Shown piece after piece: positions 27,801 through 37,088 of a DNA stretch of 64,000 bases (the first letter of the stretch is position 1; every line of letters begins with the position of its first letter). The notes under the pieces are model-generated. The model saw nothing but the letters and a program-made list of their open reading frames with translations. It searched no databases and had not been told where the DNA came from. Both the position numbers and the translations under genes were made by a program. Source of the stretch: Coraliomargarita sinensis (GTDB taxonomy: Bacteria; Verrucomicrobiota; Verrucomicrobiia; Opitutales; Coraliomargaritaceae); the NCBI RefSeq assembly GCF_003185655.1, contig NZ_QHJQ01000003.1, positions 401,458 through 465,457 of the forward strand. Direction: 5' to 3'.

Positions 27801-30762
27801 CCGAGACAGCGTCCGAACCAACGAAGAAGATCCGATCACCGAGAATCCGGACATAGTTCGAGCTTGAGTTGTAGAAGCCCGAAGCCGGACCGGGATAGAG
27901 GTCGACAACCTGTTCGGTGCCGTCCGGCGTGCCGTCGGTCCGCCACAACTCGTTGCCATATTCCGCGGTCCTGCCGGCGAAATAGTGAACTCCCCCGATC
28001 TCGCCGATCCAACCGACCTGGCTGACGGCCGCGAGATCGACCGGCACCTCGTCGCCCGGTGAGATCGCATAGAGTCCATCGTAGTCATGGCCGACGATGC
28101 TGCCGTTGACTACCCGCAGCATAGTCGCAGCCCGGGTCCGGATCTCGGTCACTTCCCCGGCCGCATCCATCGCATAGGTGTGGCTCTCGTTGATACCGCT
28201 CTGGGAAGAGAAGACCTTCAAGCCATTCACCTCCGCGACCTTAAAGTTGCTGGCCGTCGAGCTATTGGGGAGTTGCGGAGCCGTTTCGAGATCGGCCAGC
28301 AACTGGACCGAGAGATCCGGGGGTCCACTCCGGAGTTCGACCGGAATCTCACCGGAGGCCGCGTCGCCAAGAGAATTCGTGACCACTGCTTGATAGATAC
28401 CGGCATCCTCCAGTTCCGAGAAACCTGTGATATCCAGCCGTGCGACGAACCCATTGACCTCTCCAGCTCCCAAAGAAACGCCATCTCGGAACCATTCAAC
28501 AGAGAACGGCGAACCAGCTCCAAACTCAATTTCGATGGTCGCGGAGTCCCCATCACCAATTGCTGTTGGGGGGCTCCAATCGTGAACCACCGGCACAGGA
28601 TCCATAAAAGCAGTCGCCGTCCGGCTGGAAATAGATGTGCTGACATCACCGTTGTCATCCGTGGCATAGGCACGGACCCAGAAGTCGGTTTGTTCATCGA
28701 GCTTGCCCGTGGAGTAGTCGGACCGGGAACCAATGTAGCCAGTGACGGGCAGCGTAAAGTCGCCGGACTCCCCGATGTGCCATCGCAAGTTCACGTAAGG
28801 CTCAGGCGTCCCCTGGGAAACCGGCAGAAAGGCATCGACTGAAAACGATGCTGGAGAGTGAAAAGGCACGGTCACGTCTTCAGGCTCAGAGGCGATCACC
28901 GGTGAGAACGGGTTCCCAAAAATCGTCGCCGCCGAGTAACCGCCGCCCGCGATCAGGCGAACATCGGAAAGACCGCCGGGAGGCGAGGCCTCGCCGGAAC
29001 CATCGCCACCCCAGGTGACAACCGTCCCGTCGGATTTCAGGGCGGCCGACCAGTTGTAGCCAGCCGCGACCGATATCACGTCCGTCAGCCCTACAGGCAC
29101 GTCGCACTGCCCCTCGGCATTCCGCCCCCACGCGACGACATTGCCGTTCCCATCAACCGCGAGATTGTGATAGGCCCCGGCGGCGATCGCCTTGACCGAG
29201 GACATGTATGGAACATCCAACTGTCCCGAGCCGTTCGATCCCCAAGTCTCGATGGCACCACCATAACCGACCCGCAGAGCGATGCCGTGGTAGTAGCCAC
29301 AATCGATTGCGCCAAAAGATGAACCGCTCGGCGGGCTCGCTTGGCCGGTGTAGCTCGAGCTCCAGCCAGAAGGGGTGTAGTTACTCCCCCATCCGCGCAA
29401 GGTCCCATCCTCCATTAGCGCAATACTGTGTCGCACACCGGCCGCCACCCGCCGGGCACCCGGTTCGTCCGGTTCCGTCGGTGGGGTCGCCTGACCGTAG
29501 CTGTCATCTCCCCAGCCGACAATCCCTCCGTCACGCAAAACGGCGAGCCCGTGGCCCGTGCCCAGAGCCACATGCCGTGCCGAAATCCCAACTGGCAGGG
29601 CGCTCACTTGAGCATTCGCCCCATCGCCCCAAGCCAGCACCGTGCCGTCTTCCCGCACGCCGACCGTTGCCAGGCCGCCACTTGCGGTTGACTGGCTGCA
29701 GGCGACATGAATCCAGTCGGAAATGCCCGCAGGCATGGTGTTAGAGTCACTCGCGGCAGGCCCCCATTCCACAAGGTTCCGCGAACCCGGCGCGGTGACA
29801 GAAAGCGATGCGGGCGGTGACTCGACGCTTCCGCGGGAATTTGAAACCACGACTAAATAGCTGCCCGAATCGGTTGGATCTAGGTCGGAAATCACAAGCG
29901 CCGCCGAGGTTTCGCCATCCAATGGCGCCCCATCTTTCCACCACTGGTAGCTCAAGGTCGCCTCGCCCGAAGCTTGGACCTCGAAAGTAGCCGTTTCACC
30001 GGCCTCTGCGACGACTCCGCTGGGGGGCGTGTCGATGAATGGATAGGGACCGGAGATCCTCTCGACGCGGACATCATCGAAATAGACCAAGTTGTCCCCC
30101 GGTGTTCCCGGGTTCGTGATGAACCATGCCAGAGCAAGGCTGGCCGTATTAGCAGCCACCCCTTCCGCAGCCATGGGCTGATCGGTGACAATCGCAGTGG
30201 AACCAATCCAGGCCGACCAACGGTTCGTCTCAAAGTCGAGCTGAAGCTCGACTTGGTAGCCGGTATTTTCCGCAAGCCCCAATCCACTCGTCACCGCATC
30301 CGGCTCGGCCGAACTCCGGTAGAAAGGCGAAAAGGTCGACCCAAGGTTGGCGAACGCCAACTGCACCAGTCGGTTGCCATCCTGATTGTAGACTTCCACA
30401 GAGAAGGGGTCATCCTGACCATTCGTCGAGCCCCGCAGTCCAATCATCAGCGACGCCTTCCAGATCGGGCGGTTGTCACTGGTCGGGTCCTCGACCCAGG
30501 CCGTACCTCGTACCCAGCAAGCCGAGGGGCTACCTGCGACCCCTCCGCCCAGGTATCCGGCGGCGTCGTCAACGCCGAACCCGCTGCCCACCACACCAGC
30601 CGAACCTACTTCGGTTACAGACCACGGGTAAACCAGGGTATCGACCCCCGTGGCGTAAGACTCGAAGTCATCCTCCAGCACTGTAATCGGCGCGGCGAGG
30701 GTAGCAAAGGGAGCGGATAGACTGAAAATCAGGTAACGGAGGATCGTAGGAAGGAAAGTCAT
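24820..30762 (-). CDS. Giant secreted Ig / RCC1 / TDGT-repeat protein
   Basis: About 1980 residues from ATG at 30762; the frame opens 23 codons earlier, but the signal peptide begins here. Visible parts in order: a LamG-like jelly roll (about 30-230); an Ig-like domain with the YQWWKDG strand (235-320); a six- to seven-unit RCC1 propeller (AWGRNAEGQCDVP type, 330-600); a second Ig-like domain; then about 13 ELWRTDGTPDGT-type repeats that should form further propellers (820-1750); and a C-terminal Asp-rich DLDSDDDGDGLE linker followed by a beta domain. Likely surface adhesion or polymer binding. GC is noticeably higher than in the neighbours, so acquisition is possible. Confidence 0.85.
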   Translation of the reverse strand: MTFLPTILRYLIFSLSAPFATLAAPITVLEDDFESYATGVDTLVYPWSVTEVGSAGVVGSGFGVDDAAGYLGGGVAGSPSACWVRGTAWVEDPTSDNRPIWKASLMIGLRGSTNGQDDPFSVEVYNQDGNRLVQLAFANLGSTFSPFYRSSAEPDAVTSGLGLAENTGYQVELQLDFETNRWSAWIGSTAIVTDQPMAAEGVAANTASLALAWFITNPGTPGDNLVYFDDVRVERISGPYPFIDTPPSGVVAEAGETATFEVQASGEATLSYQWWKDGAPLDGETSAALVISDLDPTDSGSYLVVVSNSRGSVESPPASLSVTAPGSRNLVEWGPAASDSNTMPAGISDWIHVACSQSTASGGLATVGVREDGTVLAWGDGANAQVSALPVGISARHVALGTGHGLAVLRDGGIVGWGDDSYGQATPPTEPDEPGARRVAAGVRHSIALMEDGTLRGWGSNYTPSGWSSSYTGQASPPSGSSFGAIDCGYYHGIALRVGYGGAIETWGSNGSGQLDVPYMSSVKAIAAGAYHNLAVDGNGNVVAWGRNAEGQCDVPVGLTDVISVAAGYNWSAALKSDGTVVTWGGDGSGEASPPGGLSDVRLIAGGGYSAATIFGNPFSPVIASEPEDVTVPFHSPASFSVDAFLPVSQGTPEPYVNLRWHIGESGDFTLPVTGYIGSRSDYSTGKLDEQTDFWVRAYATDDNGDVSTSISSRTATAFMDPVPVVHDWSPPTAIGDGDSATIEIEFGAGSPFSVEWFRDGVSLGAGEVNGFVARLDITGFSELEDAGIYQAVVTNSLGDAASGEIPVELRSGPPDLSVQLLADLETAPQLPNSSTASNFKVAEVNGLKVFSSQSGINESHTYAMDAAGEVTEIRTRAATMLRVVNGSIVGHDYDGLYAISPGDEVPVDLAAVSQVGWIGEIGGVHYFAGRTAEYGNELWRTDGTPDGTEQVVDLYPGPASGFYNSSSNYVRILGDRIFFVGSDAVSGQEPFASDGTAEGTELLADIRAGGGSSQVQIQAVSEDLVMFLATSDATGAEPWVTDGTPGGTFLLSDFRPGSNGTFLNVAGVWNGDFVFSANTGSGTKMYRFGPGMTLPQVMGNHSVSRGKLYPVAGGFLFSGYIENSDAGTELCFSDGTPAGTVLVMDVDTSRYGYVGGSSPNSSDPTFHASVGSRHLFIARMNTSASELWSTDTTSSGTLPLIEFNSGEYSTSIRFASGAPSGIGAVFLLTSDGETGIWTSDGTPTGTVEVAPLVRPDGLSSSVLSFEWIGSLLYLTGNDGSMWTWSPGSDEADWLGQFELATTNNTVSPLTEIDDEVWVYAYDKGAGPEWWKTDGTASSLQQATDLYGASSTASSNPTLLAPLAGGVLFTAESEGSRKLWVTDPVNAEPRLVGDYRPSSVVLHGEHAYFSWIGDSGWDLWRTDGTADGTERVTFRNFEAIREMAAVSSMDGIVFGARPENTSSYYHEPWFCDGTDAGTVAMLEGITEIQIRDPKFDDTREIGGSIVFPVDYWVDVSGGTNYGRGKRMVSWDGGTPVRLVTDPYGTSYQPEPFASDATRVFFRRYDNQTGWEPWVTDGTVAGTGMIKDTVPGSSSSQIEQAVWLDGELFFVNQRTKLWKTDGTAAGTSEVWGGDGNLIRNLTVFRNGLYFTLRDDLWTSNGTAAGTALAVADVGWSYYSDGGFSGMVEFDGALFLYGSIGLVRSTGTTGGTYKIETHRIDEMISSEDRLFLRPGTGWSDVGTELLVLTRAVPEAEIAGSASSTSVGAEGLVLEVDSDDPDLSFQWYQGEVGDRSQPVGEGLASFEPGAGLGWRRFWVSVSADLATTEVGPFDVEGVTELEAWARSIEPASPGGMSPLDLDSDDDGDGLEAILEFALGTDVEVSDAPPEPLRLEWVEVEGIEVLAFVHALRTGQFSGVTYIVEHCGRLGTDPWVPLSDQTSRFTLRTLGPDFEESGLVIGVVRGTEEAGEFYRLNVEPSVIP

Positions 30763-31266
30763 GGCCTGTCGGGATAGAATCGAAATCTGGCCCCTGCCTA
30801 CAGGAACGAGAAACGGTCTGGCCCGTGACATCGGTGGTATGGCTTTTCTTCAGTCTGGTCAGCTTCGCCGGACCAGAGCCAATTGATTTCTAGGAAATCG
30901 CTTTATCAGAGGCCGATTGGTAGGAAATCTTACTAATTCAAATTTACTTTCGGGCGGAACAAGCCACCAAGCTGTGTATGGTATTGTAGTGGGTAAATTA
31001 AATGTTAAAATACGAAGTAAAGGAAAAAATTTAACCTAGATCAATAATTTTAATCATTAATATCCCTTATAAGCCGCAGGCATCATAAAAAGGAGGAATG
31101 CAAAGATCTCACCACATTCCCCTCGCCCAAGGCCGAAGCAGTAAGAGATAGAGGCCGAAATCACCGCAACTGGAAAAGGAAACACGATCTATCTCCATGA
31201 GTGGCTCAAGAACATCAAATAGGGCAGAAAACTACGTGAGTCAGTTCATTATGAAGCACTTAATAT
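30763..31266. other. AT-rich intergenic stretch
   Basis: About 500 bp. The segment 30880-31090 is clearly AT-richer than its surroundings and contains no gene I can support. A good ribosome site (AAAAGGAGG at 31087-31095) precedes a 17-codon frame ending near 31152, which I do not call. The rest leads into a decayed transposase. Confidence 0.4.
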
Positions 31267-31600
31267 TTAGTTTTTGCGTTTGAGCCCGTTCCCCTCCATT
31301 CGGCGAATCGCGTCCGCTTCCTCGCCACCTTCCTCATGGGTCTTCGCCATTTGAACCGCCGATGCCTCCTGATACTTCGTCGGTTTCGGATAGAGCACCT
31401 TGTCGTGCCGTATCAGTTCGGTATCCGAGACCTCCTATCCGTCAAAAACCCGCACCAGAACATGGAAGTGATTCCCCATAATGCAGTAAGTCAGGATTTC
31501 TACTCCTGAGAATTCACCCACCTGCCAGACATTTTACGCAAGATCTCCTTCTCACGCTCACCGAACGCGTCATGTCGTGATACACCACATTGCCTCCACT
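31267..31600 (-). pseudogene. RAYT-type Y1 transposase remnant
   Basis: On the minus strand the translation contains TYCIMGNHFHVLVRVFDG, the HUH motif region of IS200/IS605-like REP-associated tyrosine transposases. It then hits an in-frame TAG and continues as the C-terminal half to a stop at 31267. Upstream, AFGEREKEILRKM is in another frame, so there is also a frameshift. The nucleophile Tyr region follows the stop and cannot be joined. The gene is dead. Confidence 0.75.
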
Positions 31601-31752
31601 CACATTTGTTCTCCGTGTTCTCACATCGACAAGATCCTGCCCGTAAAACTCAGCACGCAAAAATTATTTATCCTGTCCCTAAATATTAATTCGGCTTTAT
31701 TTGAGCTCTTGTTGCGGTCTTGACAGGCTGGGGGCGGACCGAGCTTTCTGGA

Positions 31753-31998
31753 ATGATGACGAATCCGCTAGATGCCAATTTCAACGATTACAAAAAAGCC
31801 GAAAGCCAGGCCCTCGAAATTCTTCAGGAAATGAAGACGGCCAGCGTCAAGCCCCTGGATATCGAACTGGCCCTGCTGGTCGCGATCTTTGAGTTGCACC
31901 GCGATCGCTTACCGGCGGACCAAATCGGAGGGATCATCCGCAAGCACCTGGAAACTCTGGAACCTTTCTACGAAGCGAACGGCCATCCCGATTCCTGA
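31753..31998 (+). CDS. Small helical protein, 81 aa
   Basis: An 81-residue, acidic, mostly helical cytoplasmic protein; ATG at 31753, or the next codon at 31756. No motif recognised. The codon use and composition look like a real gene (VKPLDIELALLVAIFELHRD). It stands alone with no obvious partner. Confidence 0.55.
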   Translation: MMTNPLDANFNDYKKAESQALEILQEMKTASVKPLDIELALLVAIFELHRDRLPADQIGGIIRKHLETLEPFYEANGHPDS

Positions 31999-32191
31999 AA
32001 AGGCGCTTATACGAAATCTACAAAGGTATGATCGGATTTAATTGGGGTAGCGCAGGACCGCTGCGCCACGGCGTAGCTCTCAGAGCGAAGACGGGGCTCC
32101 GGTCCGCACGAACATTCGTACCCCCTTGCAAGTTCTGTGCGCAGCAAGGACGCTGACGCCCTACCGAATCAAAACCTTTCTGAAAAGAATA

Positions 32192-35100
32192 TTACTCCCC
32201 GGCTTCTCCGGCATCGAGCATGAAGCCGAAGCCGTCATTGTAGACCCGCATGAAAAGCATGCCCCAGCGCCAGTTTTGCCGGGTTTTGATCGCAAGTATG
32301 TTTTCGCCGTTCCTGAGATGGTTCACCGCCCCGGCGTTGAGGATGGCGCTGACATTGCCCGTCTTCTTCTTGAGCTGGTTGACCTTGGCCACCAGATTGC
32401 CGTTCAAATAGACCTCAATCGCCTGCTGGCGGAAGAGCCAGGCACGGAAACGCAGCGCTTCGATTTGCGCCTTGTCCTCTACATTGAAGGTCGTCCGCAG
32501 CAACGCGGTATGATTCAGATACCAGGAAATCGGCAGAGGAGTTGAATCCCAGGAGGAAGCGTCAAAGTCCGGCTTTGCCCAACCCTCGGGGGCCTGCGAC
32601 ATGTGTTCGATCACTTTCAATCGCCATTCACTGGCCTGCTCGGCCGGCACTTTGCCCATGGCGTACATGCCTTTCTTTTTTCCCTTCTCGACATCAAGTT
32701 CGGTCGTCAGGGGCCTCCATTGGAGGTTTTCGTTGGCCTCGAGTGGGACGCGTTTGCTGGTGGCGGCCACGAGGGCTGCCTGCGATGTCTCGTATAGCTG
32801 CTGGTCATTGGCGCGGGCTTCACCTTTCAAGCCTTTCTCAACCCGTGTGAGCCGGTCACTTCCCTCGGGGAGCACGCCTCGGAGTTGCGGCAGGTCGAGC
32901 TGCGCCTCATGAAAACGCCCCGCTTCCACGAGACGTTCCAGTCGCGCAAGGTCGGCTTCGATACTCTGCTGGATTGAGCGGGCTTCCTGCACGAGTTTCT
33001 CCACGATCGGCCTATCCGCCTTGGCGGCGGTGCCGTCCTCCAGTAGGGCCCGTGCAAGCGATTCACTTCGGGCGTAATCGCGCTCCTGGTAAGCCTCGAC
33101 AGCCGGCTTGAGAAAGTCCGGGGCATCGACCGAAAACGGCGACCTGCCGGCACCAATGATTCGCAGACGTTTACCGGGAACGACCAGCGCGAGCCCGTGG
33201 CCCGCACCGACCCGGTCATTTTCATTAATGATCAGGCTGCCGTCGTACATGCGATTGAGCTCACGATACCAGCGATGGCCGTCCATGAAATGCAGGAAGG
33301 CCTTGGTGCTGTGGACATTGGCCCCCAAGGGGGTCCAGAAGTTATTCCAGAAGTTGCCGCCGTGCCCGGGATAGGTGTGGTTGTAGGAATAGGTACTGGC
33401 CAACGAGCAGATGTGAGCGGCGCTTGCCTCCCCGGCCAGATCGAAGAGCACGCCGGCCACCGAGATCTTTCCGTTGTCCGAGCCCACGGTACCGTTGAGG
33501 ATCTCATTGGGGTCGAAAGGCTCCGGCTTGTCCCGCCAGGCATTGCCGTAAATGACCTGTCCGACGGGCGCACCCTTTTTGCGGAAATATTCCAGACCCT
33601 TTTGATAGGCGTCTTCATCGACATCGACCCCCGCCTCGCGCGCGAGGTGCAGCCCCAGCATACAGGCGGCGGCCGCAGGGGGCATCGCGGGATACATCCG
33701 AAAATCCCGGCCCTTGCCATACCAGCCACCGATGCGGCCGGTCAGGCCCTTGGCGTCCTCGGGACGGATCTGGTTGGACTCGATCTTATCGGTGTAGCGT
33801 TTGATCGCGGGCAGCACGTTCCGGTCACCGGTCGCGAGGTAATACTCAGCCATGAGCATGGTGTCGTACCCGAGATACCAGTTGTTGTCGCCAGGTTGGT
33901 TGCCGATCAGATCGCTGTAGATGTAGCGTCGGACCAGCCCCTGGTGCTCGGGGTTGCCCGCACCCAGCAGGAAAAGGGTATCGCTGCTGAGAAAGTTATT
34001 ACCGGTCCCACCCCGCCGGACCAGCCACTGTTCGATTTCAGCGACGATCTTATCGGTCTTGGGGCAGTTGAAGGGAGCGGTGGGGCTGTAGGACCCCATC
34101 ACCTCAAGAGTTACCTCGACCTCCATATTCTCGTCGCCGCGGCGCAGGCCGAGGGTGAGCTTGCCGTCGCGCTGCATCGTCTCACTTTCGGTGATCGCCG
34201 CGGACATGACGCGCTCGGCCTCGCTTCCCAGCATGTGGCCGTTGGCGCTGTAAATGACGTCGCCGACCTTGAGCTTGCCCTCCGCGGGCGAGTCGACCAG
34301 CACGTCGCGAACCGCCATGTTCGGGCCAAACGGTCCCACCCGGACACCGACCGGGCCGAGCCATCCGGCAAAGTTGGAGTAGCCGAAAGTCTTGGTCTGG
34401 CCGTTGACCAGGGTGACATCGCCGCCCGTCCACTCGTTGGCCGGCGTCTCGTATTCAATTGGCAGGTCGTCTTCAGCGTGGCGGTGGAACCAGGCGTAAA
34501 GCTCGTCTGCCGAACGGAAGGGCAAGGCAGGGAGACCGGCAGCGTTCACCAACTCAACCTCGGGGTTTTCCTTCCAATTGAACCGCACCCGCGCGACCCG
34601 TTGCACCGTGTCGCTCTCAATTTCGACGACCTTACCGCTGATGCGGGCTGTCGCCGGGGTATAATCGCCAGACACGCCGGCAACCTCAAAGCCTTCGAGC
34701 ACTTCATCGGTCGCGCGCAGCCCCTCGGCCGTGCCGAGCTTGAAGTGAACCGTAGCGGTGTTGAGAAAGGTTTCCACACGATCAAAAACCGGCCCGGTCG
34801 CCATCACTTCTTCACGGGCGTAGACCTGAGCCAGGGCCCACTTCAGGCTGCGTTGGGCGACGAGCTTCTGGTCGCGGGGCTGGGCACTCATGGGCGTCGC
34901 CGCCATGCCCGGCATGATCACGTCCACGGCTTCGTTGTCTTCGGCGATCTGACGCTGCAGCTCACGCATCTCACGGGCACGCCGTGCCAGCGTGGTCAAA
35001 TCGGAGCCCGGCGTCATGACCAAACCGATCGGCAGGTCGGGGTCACCGAATGTCGAACGCCAGACCGCGGGAATGCGGGGAGTCGTCTCGGGATCCATGC

Positions 35101-36070
35101 GGAAGCCAACTTTACGGATGTCATAGGTCTGGACATAAGCGTTATTGAGGGCCTCGCGGTCGAGATTTCGTCCCTCGCGCTCCAGTTTCGTATATTTCGA
35201 ATAGGGGTAATTATTGCCCAGTTGCAGCACTACCCCCTTGAATGCCACGCCGCGCAGCGGATGCAGCACACCGTTGTAACCGACGGCCGGACAAATCGGA
35301 TAATTCAGGGGATCCGTCCGGACCGGCTCTTTTTTGGGCATCGGTTCACCCTGCTGGGCCAGCTCGTGAAGCTCGTCAAAGCGTTTCATCATCTGGTCGA
35401 CATAACTGTTACTGAAATACTTTGAGGTCTCCAGCAGCGCTTCGCGGCTGAGCCAGCTGATGGGGAAATAATCGCCCATATTTAGGTCGACCACGCCGAT
35501 CGGCACATCGACTTGCCCCGCGAGCCCTTGCGCCAACTCAAACCCGACAACGCTCATCGCTGAGGCGGATTCCGCGGCCACCACGTTCCAACCAGTGGTG
35601 GCACCATTGGGCAGGTCGGCTTGTGGCTCCGCGGCCGGCACGGTTTGGATCCGGATCGCACGCAGCTTGGCCGAGGGCGCGTAAGCGGCAGCCGCTTTCT
35701 GGTTCATGTCGTCCTCAAGAGCTGTCTGCCGGGCGACCAGAAACACGTCGCCAATTAGGACATCCTTGATCGCCACCTCACCGCCGCCACTGGCAAGCGT
35801 CAGCGTCTGCCCCTCGTCGCTGGCCGGCATCGGCTCGAGGCTGACGGACCAGACCCCGTTGTCGTCCGCTTTGCCCGACACTTTCTGGCCGTTAAAACGG
35901 ACCGTGACAGACGCGCCCGCATCCGCCAAACCATGCACCACCTGGGGCTTGTCCCGCTGGAGCACCATGCCGTCGCTGTAGTACTGATTGAAACGCAGAT
36001 CGCCGGCTCCCAGTGAGCAGACGAACAGAAAAGATGTGGCTAGGGCGGCGAAGAATCGACGGTGAAACAT
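32192..36070 (-). CDS. Secreted SIAE-like + PDZ + DUF6288-type protein
   Basis: A 1292-residue exported protein from ATG at 36070 (signal peptide 1-22; the frame is open 28 codons upstream). Residues 24-520 resemble sialate O-acetylesterases (LRFNQYYSDGMVLQRDKP, DVLIGDVFL), but the GQSNM nucleophile motif reads RQTAL at 114-118. A PDZ domain (SPAEGKLKVGDVIYSANGH, near 590-650) is followed by the same DUF6288-like barrel as the protein at 11258 (near 660-1010). The C-terminal 250 residues hold a helical stretch and a jelly-roll domain. Probably a polysaccharide-binding scaffold or an altered esterase. Confidence 0.82.
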   Translation of the reverse strand: MFHRRFFAALATSFLFVCSLGAGDLRFNQYYSDGMVLQRDKPQVVHGLADAGASVTVRFNGQKVSGKADDNGVWSVSLEPMPASDEGQTLTLASGGGEVAIKDVLIGDVFLVARQTALEDDMNQKAAAAYAPSAKLRAIRIQTVPAAEPQADLPNGATTGWNVVAAESASAMSVVGFELAQGLAGQVDVPIGVVDLNMGDYFPISWLSREALLETSKYFSNSYVDQMMKRFDELHELAQQGEPMPKKEPVRTDPLNYPICPAVGYNGVLHPLRGVAFKGVVLQLGNNYPYSKYTKLEREGRNLDREALNNAYVQTYDIRKVGFRMDPETTPRIPAVWRSTFGDPDLPIGLVMTPGSDLTTLARRAREMRELQRQIAEDNEAVDVIMPGMAATPMSAQPRDQKLVAQRSLKWALAQVYAREEVMATGPVFDRVETFLNTATVHFKLGTAEGLRATDEVLEGFEVAGVSGDYTPATARISGKVVEIESDTVQRVARVRFNWKENPEVELVNAAGLPALPFRSADELYAWFHRHAEDDLPIEYETPANEWTGGDVTLVNGQTKTFGYSNFAGWLGPVGVRVGPFGPNMAVRDVLVDSPAEGKLKVGDVIYSANGHMLGSEAERVMSAAITESETMQRDGKLTLGLRRGDENMEVEVTLEVMGSYSPTAPFNCPKTDKIVAEIEQWLVRRGGTGNNFLSSDTLFLLGAGNPEHQGLVRRYIYSDLIGNQPGDNNWYLGYDTMLMAEYYLATGDRNVLPAIKRYTDKIESNQIRPEDAKGLTGRIGGWYGKGRDFRMYPAMPPAAAACMLGLHLAREAGVDVDEDAYQKGLEYFRKKGAPVGQVIYGNAWRDKPEPFDPNEILNGTVGSDNGKISVAGVLFDLAGEASAAHICSLASTYSYNHTYPGHGGNFWNNFWTPLGANVHSTKAFLHFMDGHRWYRELNRMYDGSLIINENDRVGAGHGLALVVPGKRLRIIGAGRSPFSVDAPDFLKPAVEAYQERDYARSESLARALLEDGTAAKADRPIVEKLVQEARSIQQSIEADLARLERLVEAGRFHEAQLDLPQLRGVLPEGSDRLTRVEKGLKGEARANDQQLYETSQAALVAATSKRVPLEANENLQWRPLTTELDVEKGKKKGMYAMGKVPAEQASEWRLKVIEHMSQAPEGWAKPDFDASSWDSTPLPISWYLNHTALLRTTFNVEDKAQIEALRFRAWLFRQQAIEVYLNGNLVAKVNQLKKKTGNVSAILNAGAVNHLRNGENILAIKTRQNWRWGMLFMRVYNDGFGFMLDAGEAGE

Positions 36071-36393
36071 GGAGACGGGTTCTCTTGGTTGGAAATGACA
36101 TTCAGATCTGCCACCGCCGTCGCCAGGACGGTGATGGCCCGAATGCTTCGGCAACCTGAGCTGCCGAAAGAAAGGCTCGACGATGGGTTCAGGTTTGTTT
36201 GATGCAAGCCCCCGTTTTTCCGGCCCATGGAAAACAAACTCGCAAAACCGGAGTTTTGCGTTCCCGGGAACGCAGCTCTCCCGAACTGCGCGTGTGCTGC
36301 CACTAACTCAGAAACTAATTATTAGCCTGTCCCTTTGAATCCTCCCCCAAAAGCATGATTTGACAGACCCATCCCGAGAATGAAACTGATAAC
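36071..36393. other. Intergenic region with repeat copy 1
   Basis: About 320 bp. It carries the upstream region of the SIAE-like gene and, at 36239-36293, the first copy of a triple-hairpin repeat. No gene seen. Confidence 0.4.
36239..36293. repeat. REP-like triple-hairpin repeat, copy 1
   Basis: A 55-bp unit built from three adjacent palindromes: CGCAAAACcggaGTTTTGCG, TTCCCGGGAA and a CGCAG...CTGCG hairpin. Copy 2 at 37089-37143 is in the same orientation with one mismatch, which weakens the third hairpin here. The copies bracket the small gene and the pseudogene between them. Confidence 0.85.
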
Positions 36394-36591
36394 GTGCGAT
36401 TGGATCGAACCAGCTTCAAGAAACAAAGCTTCGCCGAAGCGGCTGCGGAGCATCAAGCGACTTACAAGGCGATGTCAGCTGAGGAACGATCCAAAAGTTT
36501 CAAATATCTCATGCAGGTGAACTATGGCTTCCTCGGCAAAGACTGGCCCAAAATGGATAAAACCGCTTTCTCCAAACGCCTCCGGAAATGA
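36394..36591 (+). CDS. Small basic protein preceding the nucleotidyltransferase
   Basis: A 65-residue basic helical protein starting with GTG at 36394. Its stop overlaps the start of the next gene (ATGA), as in a two-gene module. I do not recognise it. The pairing of a small protein with a nucleotidyltransferase recalls toxin-antitoxin or housekeeping pairs, but the family cannot be named from the sequence. Confidence 0.5.
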   Translation: MRLDRTSFKKQSFAEAAAEHQATYKAMSAEERSKSFKYLMQVNYGFLGKDWPKMDKTAFSKRLRK

Positions 36592-37050
36592 GAGAGATTG
36601 AAGCCAATCTGCTCAACGAGGACTTCGTCGATTTCCTAAAATCCTTAAACCAGTGCGAAGTTGAAGCCATTTTGGTAGGCGGCTATGCCGTGATCCTTCA
36701 CGGCTATCATGAACCACCGGCGACATCGACATTTGGGTCAATCCGACCGAAGCCAATTATCAACGACTGCAGAACGCCTTTGCCAACTTTGGCTGCCGCT
36801 CGATGCTATCAGCCTCAGCGATTTCCTTTCGACCAAAAAACAGGACGTCTTCACCTTTGGCAGACCGCCCGTTGCCATTGACCTGCTAACTAAAGTTGCC
36901 GGTCTTGAGTTTGATGAAGCCTACCAAAGTAGCGAATCCATCATGGTCGATGGGGCGCCCACCCGATTGCTCAGTGTCCAAAGCTTGCGAAAAGCAAAGA
37001 TCGCCGCCGGGCGACACCGGAACCTGGACGACCTGGAACATCTGAACTGA
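36588..37050 (+). pseudogene. Nucleotidyltransferase, two frameshifts
   Basis: Starts with EAILVGGYAVILHGYH, the N-terminus of MNT/DUF6036-like nucleotidyltransferases. The expected catalytic GDIDIWVNPTEANYQRLQ is present but in another frame from about 36720. The rest (LDAISLSDFLSTKK to the end) is in a third frame to 37050. All parts of one protein are therefore there, broken by two small indels. Could be decay or sequencing error. Confidence 0.75.
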
Positions 37051-37088
37051 CTCGCAGCTAAAAATTGCGTTCGTCCCTTTTATCGTCC

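Noticed and set aside
33197..35425. 742-codon plus-strand frame opposite the SIAE-like gene
   Set aside because: Shadow frame; the minus strand has a signal peptide, PDZ and barrel motifs.
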